Shown one piece after another: positions 23,468 through 35,421 of a stretch of DNA of 64,000 nt. The notes beneath the pieces are model-generated. The model had not been told where the DNA came from. It made no database searches and saw only the letters and a list, made by a program, of their open reading frames with translations. Position 1 is the stretch's first letter. Each line of letters begins with the position of its first letter. Where the stretch lies: the NCBI GenBank assembly GCA_022393335.1, contig JAJEKB010021090.1, positions 1,308,039 through 1,372,038 of the forward strand. The letters run 5' to 3'. The stretch comes from Macrotrachela quadricornifera (Eukaryota; Rotifera; Eurotatoria; Philodinida; Philodinidae). The position numbers and the translations under genes are program-made.

Positions 23468-24371
23468 TTATCTAAAAATTTTGTCTATTAAATATTTTGT
23501 TAGATCACGATTGTACCAGAATAAATCTATTATAATAATAAGTCCACTTATTACAGGGAGAAATTGTACAAGTTGAGAAGCCCAAAAGATGACTTCTGCA
23601 TTTAAGTGACTTATTCGAATAGTATAAATAGGTAAATAACCGATTAAAAATATCATTGAAATAAAAAGAATATGTTTAAGTAGATGAATATCTCGAATAT
23701 TATTATTTGCATTAACAGTAGAATTTGTCAATGTTGCTAAAGTATGTATACGACGAGTTGAAGAACGTACTAAAACAAATATTAATGAATTAAATATAGT
23801 ATTCACAATAATTGGAAAGATAATCAGAATGACAAAAGTATAAACCGATATCCAATATGGTGTTTCATCTCCACAAATACAATTCTAGAAAACAAAAAAT
23901 ATTATTTCAATTAATTATTTTCTTATTCTTAACCTTAATGGAGAGTATCAAATTAGGTATTGATAAAATAATAGATATAAACCATTGTAAAGCAGATGAT
24001 AAAAATGGCCATGTATGTCTTTTAAAAAAAGCTTTATTAGAATATTTAATTGCAACAAATCGATTGATAGTAATAACTATTACAGAATGAATAAATAAGA
24101 AAGTAACCAATGATGATGGATAACTTGAAAAAATACACCAAAATATTGTTTGACCAAGATCAGGCATAAGAAAGACAATTAATAATGTATAGATAATCCA
24201 ATAAAGAGAACAAATAATAGCTGTTAAACATACATTACCTGTTAAAATATTATGGATTCGATGAAAACGTTGAACTAATACAATCGATACAAGATAAATC
24301 AATGATAATACAACAGAAAATAAAAGAGTAACAACAGTTACTATTATTATTATTGTCATTACTTCAACCAT
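23468..24371 (-). CDS. Rhodopsin-like 7TM receptor, compact and divergent
   Basis: Two exons, 24371-23934 and 23884-23468, with a 49-nt phase-0 intron (ATTAAG|GTTAAG, TTTTCTAG|AAT), give 284 residues. Seven hydrophobic segments are visible. The segment after TM1 has NILTGNVCL, the usual TM2 N...N pattern. Cys-79 before TM3 can pair with Cys-148 or Cys-150 in the second extracellular loop (NCICGDE). The DRY motif is changed to NRF (103-105), still followed by VAIKY, and the NPxxY motif of TM7 is replaced by DLFWY (266-270). TM6 carries the IGYLP signature. Such short peptide-receptor-like GPCRs form large families in bdelloids. The ligand is unknown. The start is the first ATG of the frame; the frame opens a little further upstream. 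Confidence 0.8.
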
Positions 24372-25076
24372 TCTTAAATTCAAAGTACAAAAATAATCAA
24401 ATGTCAAACTCTGATATGATGCACTAACTTTAACGAGAATACTAATGGAAATATTTCTATTTCTATATTCTTTTTTTTTCTTAGATGTATTTCACCAAAA
24501 CAAAAGTCTTATCATATAATTATGAATGCATCAATATTATAGGTGTTAATTCATTTATAATAAAGAATAAAGATAAAGAAATTAGAAAACCTCTATTCTT
24601 TAGAAAATAAAGAATAAAGAATAAAGAATTTTGTTTTTCTCTCGAAACTTATTTTGTTTGTTCTGTTCGAATAGCTCACAAAATCTTATCATTTTATATT
24701 CTTAAATCCTACGTCTAATAACATTTTTCGCATACATTGTTTCATATGAAATATTTTGTTTTTGATGAAAGAACACATCGAAATGATGATGATGGTGCTT
24801 TGAAAGAATACTAATTAACGTATTCTGATGATATGGAATGTATTTGCCTATCTATCTATTATTTATTTTATAAAAACTAAAGATAAAGTGATATCTATAA
24901 TAATCTTCTCTCTATAATATACCTTTTTTCATGAAACTTAACGAACTGATTTTGTATTAATAAACAACACTAATAATTATCAATATTCACATGAATAACA
25001 TCTTTAATTATACCAAATCAAGATAATTATAAGAAAAACAATATTTTATTTTTAATTAAAAACATATATAAACAAG
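24372..25076. other. Receptor upstream region with ATAAAGA microsatellite
   Basis: Short AATAAAGAATAAAGA runs lie near 24560-24630. No gene. Confidence 0.5.
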
Positions 25077-25440
25077 TAAAGCTCGTTCGAAGACTCGCTC
25101 ATCTCTTTCACCTAGAAATCATGATTTTTAAACTCCCGTCAATCTATTCATTTATAAAATTAACAAAACACCGAATTCAGATCAGATTCAAGTTCCTCGA
25201 CCGCAACTGCCTTTCATCAAACTTCATAAAAGCAAATGCTTTTTCTTTCAAATTTGTCATTTCTTTCAAAAAATTTCAATTTAACTGACTTCAGATTTGA
25301 ATTTCTCGTCCTCGATTACCCTTTGCTTGAGTTTTATAGAAAATATAAATAAAATGTTTTTTTGACCTCAAGCAGACATACAAGCAAGCAAACAATTTAT
25401 GTTTGTAAGACTCTTCTCTAGGAGAAAGAGAATAATTAGT
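25077..25440 (-). repeat. Repeat family A, copy 2 (reverse orientation)
   Basis: Reverse complement of the 11830-12326 element. Inverted sub-ends CTCTTTCACCTAGA (25103-25116) and TCTAGGAGAAAGAG (25417-25430). It shares AACATAAATTGTTTGCTT and AAAAAAACATTTTATT with copy 1 and lacks part of its middle. Confidence 0.7.
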
Positions 25441-26179
25441 TTAGACCTTTTCGATTAGTTCGTTATCAAACAATATTTTCTAAGAAATATTTGAATCTGT
25501 TAGGTAGATATTTGTTAGACGACGCGTTTTTCGTCAATTTTTTATGCATTTCTATGTATATTTTCATGTGTTTGCTTCTAGAATTGTTCATGCACGTATT
25601 TTTTATACATAATGGGTTTCCAATGGATTTTAATATATTTTTGGATAATTTTTGATGGATCATCATGGATCGTTAGGAATATTTAAAACTAATTGTTTCC
25701 ATAATGATATTTCGATGATTTTTAGTAATAAATAACGCTCGTCTAAGGACTCGCTTAACTCTTTTTCGTAGCAAATGATGTTTTTGAAGGTATTAGCAAA
25801 TGATTTATTCTGTTAAATTAATTATTTGTTAATAATAAGTAACGTCAGATAGTCACCGATCGCTCATGATTAGTTCTCAATTTTCTCTATCTGAGTTTTA
25901 CAGAAAAATCTTAAAAATCAACAATTAATAAATAATTAGTCAAATATAATACTATCTATGACATTAGCTCTTGATTTGGATATCATCATGGATCATTACA
26001 TGTTTTACAAATACCCTTTTTTTCATTTTGTTGTTGAATCAAAATAAGTGAAGAAACATATCTGATTGTTGTATTAGTTAGAACAAAAAAAAACTGGCAC
26101 GAACTAATAGTTGTAGATCGATCAGTGTAATGTATTATTGAATTAATGTATGACGATGAGATTTTTTTTGAAAATATTT
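25441..26179. other. Non-coding; partial repeat-A-like end
   Basis: Around 25735-25800 a fragment resembles one end of repeat family A (ACGCTCGTCTAAGGACTCGC). Otherwise nothing identifiable. Confidence 0.35.
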
Positions 26180-27075
26180 TAGTCGTTTAATTGGTTGATC
26201 GCATAAAAAAGAATATTGTTCGAAACATTCATCACCCATTTTAACACATTAAGTTTTTGACATGAAATATTTGTACATGGTTTTATTCGTTTGACGATAT
26301 CAGTACCAAGAAATGATCGATTATTGATTCCAATATTATCATCTTCATAAGATACTTTTGCTAAAATAAACGAAATCTTTTATTCGATTTTTGTAAAGAA
26401 TAGATTTTCGACCTGTATCGAAATTTCGATTTAATTCTTCTGTAATCGATTCAATGGATTGATTCATAGAAAACTGATATCATTTTAGGATTCTCATATC
26501 CTTCCGGTGTCGACCAAATAAAAGTGTGATGATACAGATGGACATCCTCCATCTTTTTCAATTCTGACACGACAATTAGGACATAGTTGAACATTGATTG
26601 TTTCCAATTGTTCAGAATTTAATATTGTTTCTAATAAAGTATCTTCTTCTGATAAATTAATAGTAATTTCAGGATCTTTCAGCTGAAATTCTTTCCTATA
26701 TTTCTAATCGAACTAATTCTCCTTGAACTTTGTCTCGTTTTTTAGGAGATTTTGTTTCTTGTTATAATCTTAATTGTTTAATTTGATCATCTTGTATAAA
26801 TTGTTTGATTTCATGAGAAAGTAAAACATTTTGACATTGAATTTGTGAAGAAACAATTCTTTTACTAAATTGATCAGTTTTGAGTAGGATTTGAATATAT
26901 TTATTTAAACATGATTGACAATAGAAATGTCCACAATGATGAAGACGAATAGAATTAGTGTTTTGAATAGATTAAACAAATTTGAAGATCATTTTCAAAT
27001 TGTTTTTCTTCTTGTTGATTATTATAATTAATTAAAAATTGATAAATTTTATCAACCTTTGCAAATAGAGGTGCA
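26180..27075 (-). pseudogene. RBR-type (RING-between-RING) E3 ubiquitin ligase pseudogene
   Basis: Read on the minus strand in shifting frames. First comes a helical segment (KVDKIYQFL), then CGHFYCQSCLNKYIQ (26895-26936), a RING1 core. Next is IQCQNVLLSHEIKQFI, then LCPNCRVRIEKDGGCPS (about 26541-26585), the IBR/RING2-type Cys cluster. The C-terminal part reads IGINNRSFLGTDIVKR and CTNISCQKLN. Stops and frame changes interrupt it at least four times, for example a stop after YSKH, one after KQLRL and one after RLEI. Typical RBR ligases transfer ubiquitin through a RING2 cysteine; that segment is degraded. This copy is dead. No intact parent lies in the window. Confidence 0.7.
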
Positions 27076-27748
27076 AAAAATCCTTTTCATCTATCTAAAA
27101 TATGTCAATTTTCAGTATAAAAACTTTTCATGTTCAACCAAAAGAAGGAAGGGCGTTTTGATTGAAAACTGATTCTCCTCGAAAAATGCCAATTATGCAT
27201 AAAGCCTTATAAATACCTTACGATCATGGATAAATAAAAATATGTTATAATTGAGAATAGAGACAGGTTATCTTCAGCCAAAGAAAGGGATCGTCAAGTT
27301 AGTTTAAATATCAATCGATAGCTATTTTAAAAGTAGGAAATAAAGTTTCATATTATATAATCGTCTAAAAGATGATAAATTGTAGAATATGTTGTGTTTG
27401 TCGTTTAACCATCGAAGGTCACTCTTACTTTGTTACCTGAGAAGATCGTGATCTCTTTCTAAATTTCAATTGAATCAACTGATTTCTTTTACATCAATAT
27501 TTGATAATCGTAACTCATCACATTTATCCATTCGTGCTGCAATTTCTATTCTCTTATGTAAATTTCGGCTTGGATTATCTGACTATAACCGATGATGTTT
27601 GTATTTACTACAGGGTACATTGTTGCTTGTGTTCAACCGTTTTTTTTGACTTTTCGAACAATGATGCATCAAGCATGAAAATTTTTTCTTTCAAAATTAA
27701 AGAAAAAATAATAAATTCGTTAAATAAGGTTTGAAATTTTGATAGTTA
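27076..27748. other. Non-coding, no gene seen
   Basis: Between the RBR pseudogene and the TIR element. Only short frames. Confidence 0.4.
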
Positions 27749-28431
27749 AGGCTGTCCAAAAGCAGTGGTAATGGTACTTTTTTACTTAGAGAAAACTTTT
27801 CCTTTTTTACGAACAGATAGAGCGTCTTCTGCTCTATTTTCTATGCTATGAAGATCACTATTCATCTAATATCATAGTAATCAAATTTTGATAAAAACTA
27901 TTTTTGTTGACACACACACCTACACACATTTGAATTTCATTTTATCGCCGTTTAACAAGTTGCATCAAACAATCAAGATACAACGTGACAAGCTCTATAA
28001 TTTGTAAAGGACTACTTATTTTGTAGTTGCACATTTTTGTTTTCAAAATGAGGAAAACTCTCGGCGATCAAATTTTGATGTTGCGAAAACAGGATCTTTT
28101 CCTTTCTAAAAGGCCTATTCATTTTTTTCCATATCATCTTCTTATAATTGTTCTTCGGAAATTATAGAGCGTTTTATGCTTCATCTTATGGTATGTTTTG
28201 GTTTTTCAATATAACTTGTTCAACGCCGATAAAATGGAATACAAACGTGTGTAGGTGTCAACAAGAATAGTTTTTATCAAAATTTAATTACTATGATATT
28301 AGATAAATAGTGATCTTCATAGCATAGAAAAATAGAGCAAAAGACGATCTAGCTTTTTATAAAGAAGGAACATTTTTTCAAGTTTTCTCTAAGTAAAAAA
28401 AGTGCCGTTGCCACTACTTTTGGACAGTCCT
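27749..28431. mobile_element. Non-autonomous long-TIR transposon, second copy
   Basis: The ends AGGCTGTCCAAAAGCAGTGG and CCACTACTTTTGGACAGTCC(T) are inverted, and complementarity continues almost to the centre (about 28090). It is related to the interrupted element at 15025-16906 (shared GATAGAGCGTCT.CTGCTC and TATCATAGTAAT words), but the terminal bases differ. No transposase. Confidence 0.75.
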
Positions 28432-29782
28432 AATTATATTCTCGTGAGTGCTCCAAAAGTCATATCAGAGTAACTTTTCACTAGCTCATCCAAATGCGCT
28501 AAAAATTTGGATTTAAAGCTTTTAGATAATGCTGAACCAAATGAGGACATAAAATGAAAATAAAATTTCTGAGGAGTGCTTCAATATCTGGGATGGTCCT
28601 CGATGGCCTTATGGAAGCTTTATTAAACAATACTTTCAAAGTATAATATCTTCGAAGCACTAAGCTAGCGGCTCGAACTTTTTACAAAGTATTTATAACT
28701 GATTTGAGTCTACGTAACGCACATAGTCTCAGCTCAAAAAGCGATTGAGCAGTGGGGTCCTTCCCTCGTAAGTTGAATATTTTGTAGTAATAGAATAAAT
28801 AATTAATATATTTTCTGAAATATTTTTGTTTGAGAATGGTACATATTCAAATTATAATGTAGGTTATGAAGGTCTGGAAGTGTTTGAAAGAATAAACTGG
28901 ATTGGTTTCGTAGATTACTGATGATTTTTCACTATAGTTCATACAGAGTAGGTTTTAATATTTCTAACTCTTAAAAATGTGATTGTTTGTGAAGATGAGT
29001 CATATGTGATTTTACAAAATATGCCCACAAACATAACTCACATGTGATTTTTAAAAGAGAAGTATTCATGATGTTCGCCTAAATTAGTAATACTAAAGAA
29101 AAAGAAACGCAACACCTACCTACTTCAATGACGGCAAATGTGTCATATTCTGTTACTTGTTGTTTGCCTCTTGATTGTGAAAGAACGTATAAGTTTCATT
29201 TATGTTTTAATAGAAAAAAAGTGTAGTATAAAAGATACATGATTCACCGGAAAAATCCTAGTAAGAAATAACATATAAATACTCTTCAATATTCGAGGTT
29301 TATATATATTGTAGGTAACAGAAGCATTTATTGCGAATATATTCAAAAGTAACAGGTAATTATAAACTTCGTACATTTACATTTTTAACATCACTACAAA
29401 ACAAATTATATTAATGATTTATGAGGTTGATTCACCTATGATAGAAAGAAAATCTTTGATGTATCCTCTTCAAAACTTTGACAGGACCAATAAGAATTAA
29501 GGGAAAACGTGCAGATTTGGAAGAACTAGCACCTTAACACCATTCCGGCACTCGTTAGAACCGAAATTTAGTAGTTTCCATAAGGTTTAAAAAGATGCTA
29601 CGAAATGAAAATTAGAAATTCAACAGCTTATCCATAAGTTCTCAATTCTTATAATATGAAGGCACTCTTAAATCCTTCTACTATATGCAATGTTGCTGTT
29701 GTCATTCCATATCGGTTATTCAAAGTCTATGATTCTATCTTTCTTTTGTTCTTCAGCATTATATTACAAAACGAATTATCAA
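28432..29782. other. 5' region of the aerolysin-like gene
   Basis: No gene. A strong acceptor (TTTTGTTCTTCAG at 29757) precedes the start codon by 25 bp, and ACAG|GTAATT near 29356 could be its donor, suggesting a 5'-UTR intron. Confidence 0.4.
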
Positions 29783-31834
29783 ATGTCGGGTATTGATGTA
29801 CACGTCGAAGTCGGAGTGAACCAAGAAGATTGTTCGGTTAAGGCAAGTGGAACTCTGATTCACGGTATCACATCCAAAGAAATCAAGACATTCGAACTTT
29901 CGGAAGAAAATTTGAAGAATGGTGTTGGAAAATGTAAAGGAAAGAATCCAAATCGGGTTGCCTTGAATAGTTCTTATAGTTGCGGCTTTCTTTACAAAGA
30001 TTACCATTGGGACGACGTGCAAACTGTACTGGCAGTTAAAAGCGCAAAGATCCTGGAAGTCACCTCTAAACCCACAATAATTGCCACAGCCAATTGGAAG
30101 AACTCACACGACGTACCCGCCACATACAAAGAAACTCTTAAAGAAGAAGTACAACAAACTACAACAACAAGCTGGTCTCAGACAGACAGTATTGAGATAT
30201 CCCAAAGCTTCAAGTACTCGTTAAAATTCTTCAGTTTAGGAGTCGAAGGAACCACTTCAATGTCTTACAGTCATTCATGGGGTCAAGGTGGTAGTGAGAG
30301 TAAAACCGTCACTATCGGTTCCCAGCATGAAGTGAGTACCACTTTGGGTCCTGGTGAAGCGGCAATAGCTGAACTTTCGGCAAGCAGAGGGATCATGAAA
30401 GTTCGAATCGTCTATGAAGCGACTTTGAAGGGTGGTGTGGCTGTAGATTATACAAAAGGATACGACGGTCATCATTACTGGTATTTTGATATTTCTGAAG
30501 TCAGGGCAGCCATTAATAACAATGATCCATTAGAATTCACGGAAGATATCGAAATCGATTTCTACGCAAACTCTAAAATTGACCTCAAAAATCCTAACAA
30601 AAGCACAAAGAAAGATGAAAATAAAGGTAAGAACGATAATGATAATGACGGAAAAAGAGGAAAGTTCTATAGAAAGATTTAGTTTTTGAAAAATAAAAGT
30701 TGACTCATGATCTCACTTTTGAAAACAATATTCGCTTTGGATAAACATAAACCAGATGTTCGATCCCAGTTTTCACTGATTAAAAAATCTCTCACATTAC
30801 AAACCTCGTTAAGTCGATTCCATCGTAGTTTCTGGAGGTGTCGAAAATCAGACGTTTATAGAAAAAACCATTGTTCTTCTGAGATTTTGATAATTGTCTA
30901 TACTTCCACACCTCTTCATTTATCTTCCTTTATACCAAAAGTATGGACTCGTTCTCTTCTCACAGACACGATGAATATAGTTTCGAAATATAGCCCATCA
31001 TAATGTAATAAAATAATACAAATTGAAGAAAAGTTATTTCATAGAGGCAATGAAGCTCAATACGTAGTTAAGTGTTTTTCTCTTATTTGAGTCAAGTGTC
31101 ATTTATTCTTCGAGCGTATGTAAGTTATATGTGTTCGGTTTTCTAATTTAAGAAATGATCGAAGGAAAAAACGCTTTAACAAGATTTCTGTTAACTATGT
31201 AATTTGAATTGAAAAAATGTGATCTGAAAGAGAACTGTTCTAGTGATTTGTTATATTATTTATTTTTTAAAACATACTTTCAGTAAAATGTCATGTTACA
31301 TAACTTTATATGGAATGTTCAAATAAATATCTCGAGAAACGAATCAAAGGTAATCAGATTACCATTAAAAATCTAAATACATAGATATCTTATGAAGTAG
31401 TCTTGGTACTCGAAATACAATAACTTCAACAGGTTTTTTCAAAAATCATTTTGTGTGTCTCATATGAGTGTTTTTTTCATTTAGAGGATAAAAAAGACGA
31501 AAACAAAAAACTGAATTGTGATGGCAATGGTTGTAGTAAATGTAACAAATGTACTGATTGGCAATTTAGTGGTAATCAGGAAACATGGGATTGGGTACGG
31601 AATTTTAATTCATGGAAAGATGATGACTGGAATCGTTGGCACAATGATGGTATTGCCAAAAATTTCGTCAAAGGCAACGATGCTGCATGCAAAGATGTTC
31701 CCGTTGTAGATGGTGGTGCAGAAGGTTCTGCACGTTATCATTCTTATGTATTTCTTATTCATGTTTGTTTTTGTGAGCCGCGTCTAACTGATGATGGAGG
31801 AACACAAGCAGCGAATCCATGTCCGACACAATGA
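29783..31834 (+). CDS. Aerolysin/spherulin-like protein with C-terminal Cys/Trp-rich domain
   Basis: Exon 1 29783-30626 and exon 2 31485-31834. The 858-nt intron has donor AATAAAG|GTAAGA and acceptor TTTCATTTAG, and the join is in frame, giving 397 residues. If the intron is retained, translation stops at 30682 with a Lys/Asp/Asn-rich tail. Residues 1-250 match the aerolysin-type beta-pore family close to Physarum spherulin-2A: a Ser/Thr-rich TTTTSWSQTDS strand, SYSHSWGQ, LGPGEAAIAELSASRG, GHHYWYFDI and EDIEIDFYAN. The Thr/Ser strand pair around residues 130-190 corresponds to the membrane-insertion region of such proteins. No signal peptide. The exon 2 part has CSKCNKC, then five tryptophans within 35 residues (WQF, WDW, WK, WNRW) and CFCEP. 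I do not recognise this second domain. The chosen ATG follows the acceptor at 29757; a further ATG upstream at 29690 is in frame but lies before that acceptor. Pore activity is not shown. Confidence 0.7.
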
Positions 31835-32132
31835 AACGTATCCTATGAAGACTTTATAGGATTAACAAAAAGAAAATAGTAATTACGTTACATGTAACTC
31901 TTTTACAATGTGACTTTAATTTTAAAATATTTTTTAATAAACAGATATGCAGACAATAGTTGCTTTGTATAATTCGAAATTTTTCTTTTAGATGAAATCG
32001 AGAAGGCTTATTTATCAGAAGCATGAAAAGTTTATTGTTTTTTACTTCCTATGCTTTTCTAAATTCTCATTGAGACAGTGCTGTCCTTCAAACACCTTTC
32101 ATTGATTTGATTTTTATGAAACATTTTCGGTT

Positions 32133-33176
32133 ATGTGCATTCTCGAATTTATTCCCACATTCGAATTTACTCAGCATATGCATTCGATATTAACAACTGA
32201 TCTTTCGATTCTCTACGCAAATTTAAATGGAACTACTGGTACAAAATATCATCCAAATAAAAGAATATTTCGAACATGTACATCATTTTCGTGTCATTGG
32301 TGGATATCTATCACCTAACCACGACCAATATGTTCAAGCGAAATTATATGAGGAATTTATTAGTGGACATCATCGATTTCGAATGTGTGAACAAGCTATA
32401 AAAGAAGAAAATCAACAACAATGGCTCACTGTTGATAAAGCTGAAATTATGAATAACATTAATTCTTTTATGAGACATGATCTCAAAGAGAGTGTGCAAG
32501 TATTTAGAGGTAGAGATTTGCATCCTCACAGACGTCACAGATCGAGATAGATGGCCTTTTGAGGTTATTATACAGCATGGGAAATGCAGTTTGGAACCTG
32601 TCACGTATGGAGACATGCGTCTTCAGGGACTATCATAGGTCATATATAAACTAAATCTAGTTAAAATATCTTTCGAGTATTTCTTTGTTGAAATTCAATG
32701 CTGCAAAGTAAGGAATAATGGTCAAGTGTACCCGAATATACATGAAACACGGATTGCGCGACACAGCTTTTTAATTTCAATAAAATGATATTTATTTAGC
32801 TCCCCAACTCATCTCCTTATTCAAAGTGACACTTAGTTTACAAATGTTCATTAATGAAACATTCAAGTTAGAAAGATCTATTCGTGTTATTTATGTTTCT
32901 GGTCTCGATCTATTCAATGATTGTCATAGTATGAAAACAATACAACAGTCACCATGGAATGGTGTTGCAGTAGTTTATCGATCTGGTCAACAAGAAAATC
33001 TGATTAAATCTATGAAATCTCTCACTTCAGAGAAATTATACTATGTTCAAGATGACAATCTTGATAATCAAACAGAAACATTTAATCAAATTCGAAAAAT
33101 GATGAAAAATGGACAATCGTGTGAACATTTAACATATTCATCAGTTTTGAATTATTTTAAAATGATTTCAATCTGA
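32133..33176 (+). pseudogene. NMNAT-like (nicotinamide-nucleotide adenylyltransferase family) gene, degraded
   Basis: The middle part (32227-32510) reads VIGGYLSPNHDQYV...FISGHHRFRMCEQAI and WLTVDKAE, matching the ISP.GDAY / ISAHHR / V.VD.WE order of animal NMNATs. After a likely intron (donor near 32510, acceptor TTTATTTAG at 32799) the frame to 33176 gives VIYVSGLDLFN (family CG.D.L.) and the C-terminal QIRKMMKNGQSCEHLTYSSV, matching the (S/T)..IRR.L..GQS..YLVP signature. The N-terminal GSFNP..NMH nucleotide-binding motif is only faintly seen as TFEFTQHMH in another frame, and the C-terminal Ser/Thr contact is missing. NMNATs make NAD from NMN and ATP; this copy lacks key residues and is probably inactive, unless 5' exons are misread here. 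Confidence 0.55.
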
Positions 33177-33739
33177 TAAGAATAAATCTATCAAATTTAC
33201 CTTCTTTGAACTGAACCTAGGACGAAGTAGAGCCGTTGGAACATTTTAAAACTGATAGATTTCTATCGAAAGTTAGTAGGAATTCAGTGGCTCGGATTCC
33301 GATAAAAAAGTCGAGTGAATACGACTAACTTCTGACTAGGTTTCGTCGAACTCTGACAAAATCTGTGTCGGAATCTGGGCCACGGGATTTCTTGATCTAG
33401 GAATCTTTTCTTTGTAAGCCTCGTTGTCCGACATGGGTCAATTTTTCGTGACCAATCCAAGATCGAAAATTCTCTTTGGTCAATTAAAGCAAGCTTTTCA
33501 GAGACGAAATGCGTTTTTAAAACATAATCTAGAAGAAACGTTGAAGTGTATGGAAGTAGAAATTTTCGAGTTTCTTCCCGACATAATAGACATTCTATCA
33601 TATCAGATGTCACAGATGTGAGAACTACATTAGTAACGTTTTTCTCGTATCACAAATCATGAGAGATATAGCTACAAAACTAAAGTTTAATACGAAATTT
33701 CTGATAAATGCCATTTACATTTAAGATGTCTGTCTTCAG
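33177..33739. other. Non-coding or unresolved
   Basis: Frames on both strands at 33284-33621, none with family motifs or splice partners that join in frame. Confidence 0.35.
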
Positions 33740-34333
33740 GTTTCAATTCAAATTCACTACAAATATATTGTTGTTATTGGTACCAATATTGAAGTAGGTC
33801 ATGATGTTCTTAAATCTTATATCGATGCACGATTAACTACTCTTTCTTCTTATGCGATTTTCACATGGTTATGCCAATATGAACACGACAATGATGTTCA
33901 TCGTTATGTAGAAATTTTTCATCGTTGTTCTCCTCATCAATCAATTGTTCATAGTCTTATTTCTGCTGCATTGCAAGGTCATAGAGGATACTATTTACCT
34001 GAACACTTACGTCATCGTATTACTAAATCCGTTGTTGACCTTGGAGAAGAAACGTGTATTTCAATTGGTAATCATTTTTATGATGTTATGCGTCATAATA
34101 TCCACTTTAAACAATTGACACCTCATATGAACTTATATCAAGTCTATGATGTTATTTATGATACCATAAACCATGATGTATCTAGTATGGAAAGTCAATT
34201 TTCACAAAAATCGATTTCATCCTCTGGAAATTTGCAGTTATCGCAATTTATACAAAGTGTTTTCTCTTCTGAAAATAAATCTTCGTCTGATCAAAATGGA
34301 AAATATCGACAAAATACTGATGAAAAACATTAA
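33740..34333 (+). CDS. Terminal exon of an unrecognised gene
   Basis: An open frame of 197 codons follows an acceptor TCTGTCTTCAG (ends 33739), with a stop just upstream of it. Codon use and composition look coding: YIVVIGTNIEVGHDVLKSYI, then a His-rich helical stretch and a Ser/Gln-rich polar tail ending in EKH. I do not recognise a domain. No upstream exon that joins in frame was found in the 600 bp before it, so this may be the end of a gene that has lost its 5' part, or the first exons are further off. It lies downstream of the NMNAT-like remnant on the same strand and could be its continuation. Confidence 0.45.
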   Translation, partial: VSIQIHYKYIVVIGTNIEVGHDVLKSYIDARLTTLSSYAIFTWLCQYEHDNDVHRYVEIFHRCSPHQSIVHSLISAALQGHRGYYLPEHLRHRITKSVVDLGEETCISIGNHFYDVMRHNIHFKQLTPHMNLYQVYDVIYDTINHDVSSMESQFSQKSISSSGNLQLSQFIQSVFSSENKSSSDQNGKYRQNTDEKH

Positions 34334-35421
34334 GAATTCTAATGCACTTTTTCTATTTGTAACAAAAACATTTTAAATAAGAACTCAAATGTAAGGAATC
34401 AGTCTTATTCTGAAAATAACCTACATGCCCGGCTGAAGGATGCATTATTAGCCTAGGACAGCTCGCAGTTCTATAAACCCAATCTTTTCCCATAATTGTG
34501 TCTAATCAACAGTTTCTTTTCTTAAGAACTGTGTTTAAGGAACAGTTTATTTTCAAGAATTCTATTTTATGCACAATTTATTGTCATCCAAATCTACATA
34601 CTTATTAAATGTTTTCAATATATATTTGGTCGAAAGAAATTTATCGATATGGAATATCAAAATTTTTATAATCGAATTCAATATGTTCTAAACGCTTTTT
34701 AAATCACTATCTTAAGTTAGCCAGGTCAATTTTCAGAGAATTTATCTAGATGAGAGAGATGAAACAATGATAATTTGATAAATACAAAATTAAACAACGG
34801 ATCATAATAAATTCATTTGAAAGAAGCGATGGGCCGTAAAAAGATATATTTCCTCTGCCAGAGTAACTGTTAAGTAAAGTAACATTCTCCAACATGTCAT
34901 AAGACAATTATAAAAACAACAATAGAGTTACAATATGTTCCCGAAAAAGAATTGTTTAGACAGTTTTCAAGATTGGAACTAATATTGAACTGTTCTAGAC
35001 CTACAATTGAATTCGACAGGTACGACAGAACATCATTAGATTGTTGTCCGATTTGAAACTTTCTTCATCACTCTCGTTCATTTTGCGAATGTTTACCATT
35101 TTGTTAATTTAACTCAATACAGCCTCTGACGGAACAGGACCCATTTCACTCCAATATTTTTGATGAATATTTTCCATATAAGTATGGAATTCGGAAAGTT
35201 TTTGAACATTTCAAACAGTCTCTGAAGAGTATCGTGATCGCAGAAGAAATCTTTATCTTCTTAACATATATTTTCCAGATCATTCATGATCGCTGCTTTG
35301 CATTTATTTAGAGTTTCTATATAGTTGAATTCATCAATTTTGACATTTTTAATAATATTTTCATTTTTTTAACGAAATGCGACACTATTGGATAGTTTGT
35401 ATAATGCTTCCTGCAGTTAAC
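34334..35421. other. Non-coding, no gene seen
   Basis: AT-rich with short frames. Nothing identifiable. Confidence 0.4.

Noticed and set aside
29690..29782. Upstream in-frame ATG of the aerolysin-like gene as a signal peptide start
   Set aside because: A strong splice acceptor lies between it and the conserved start, so this stretch is more likely intron; the family members I know lack a signal peptide.
33284..33621. Overlapping frames of about 110 and 65 codons on opposite strands
   Set aside because: No motifs, and the possible donor at the end of the plus frame joins the next exon out of frame.
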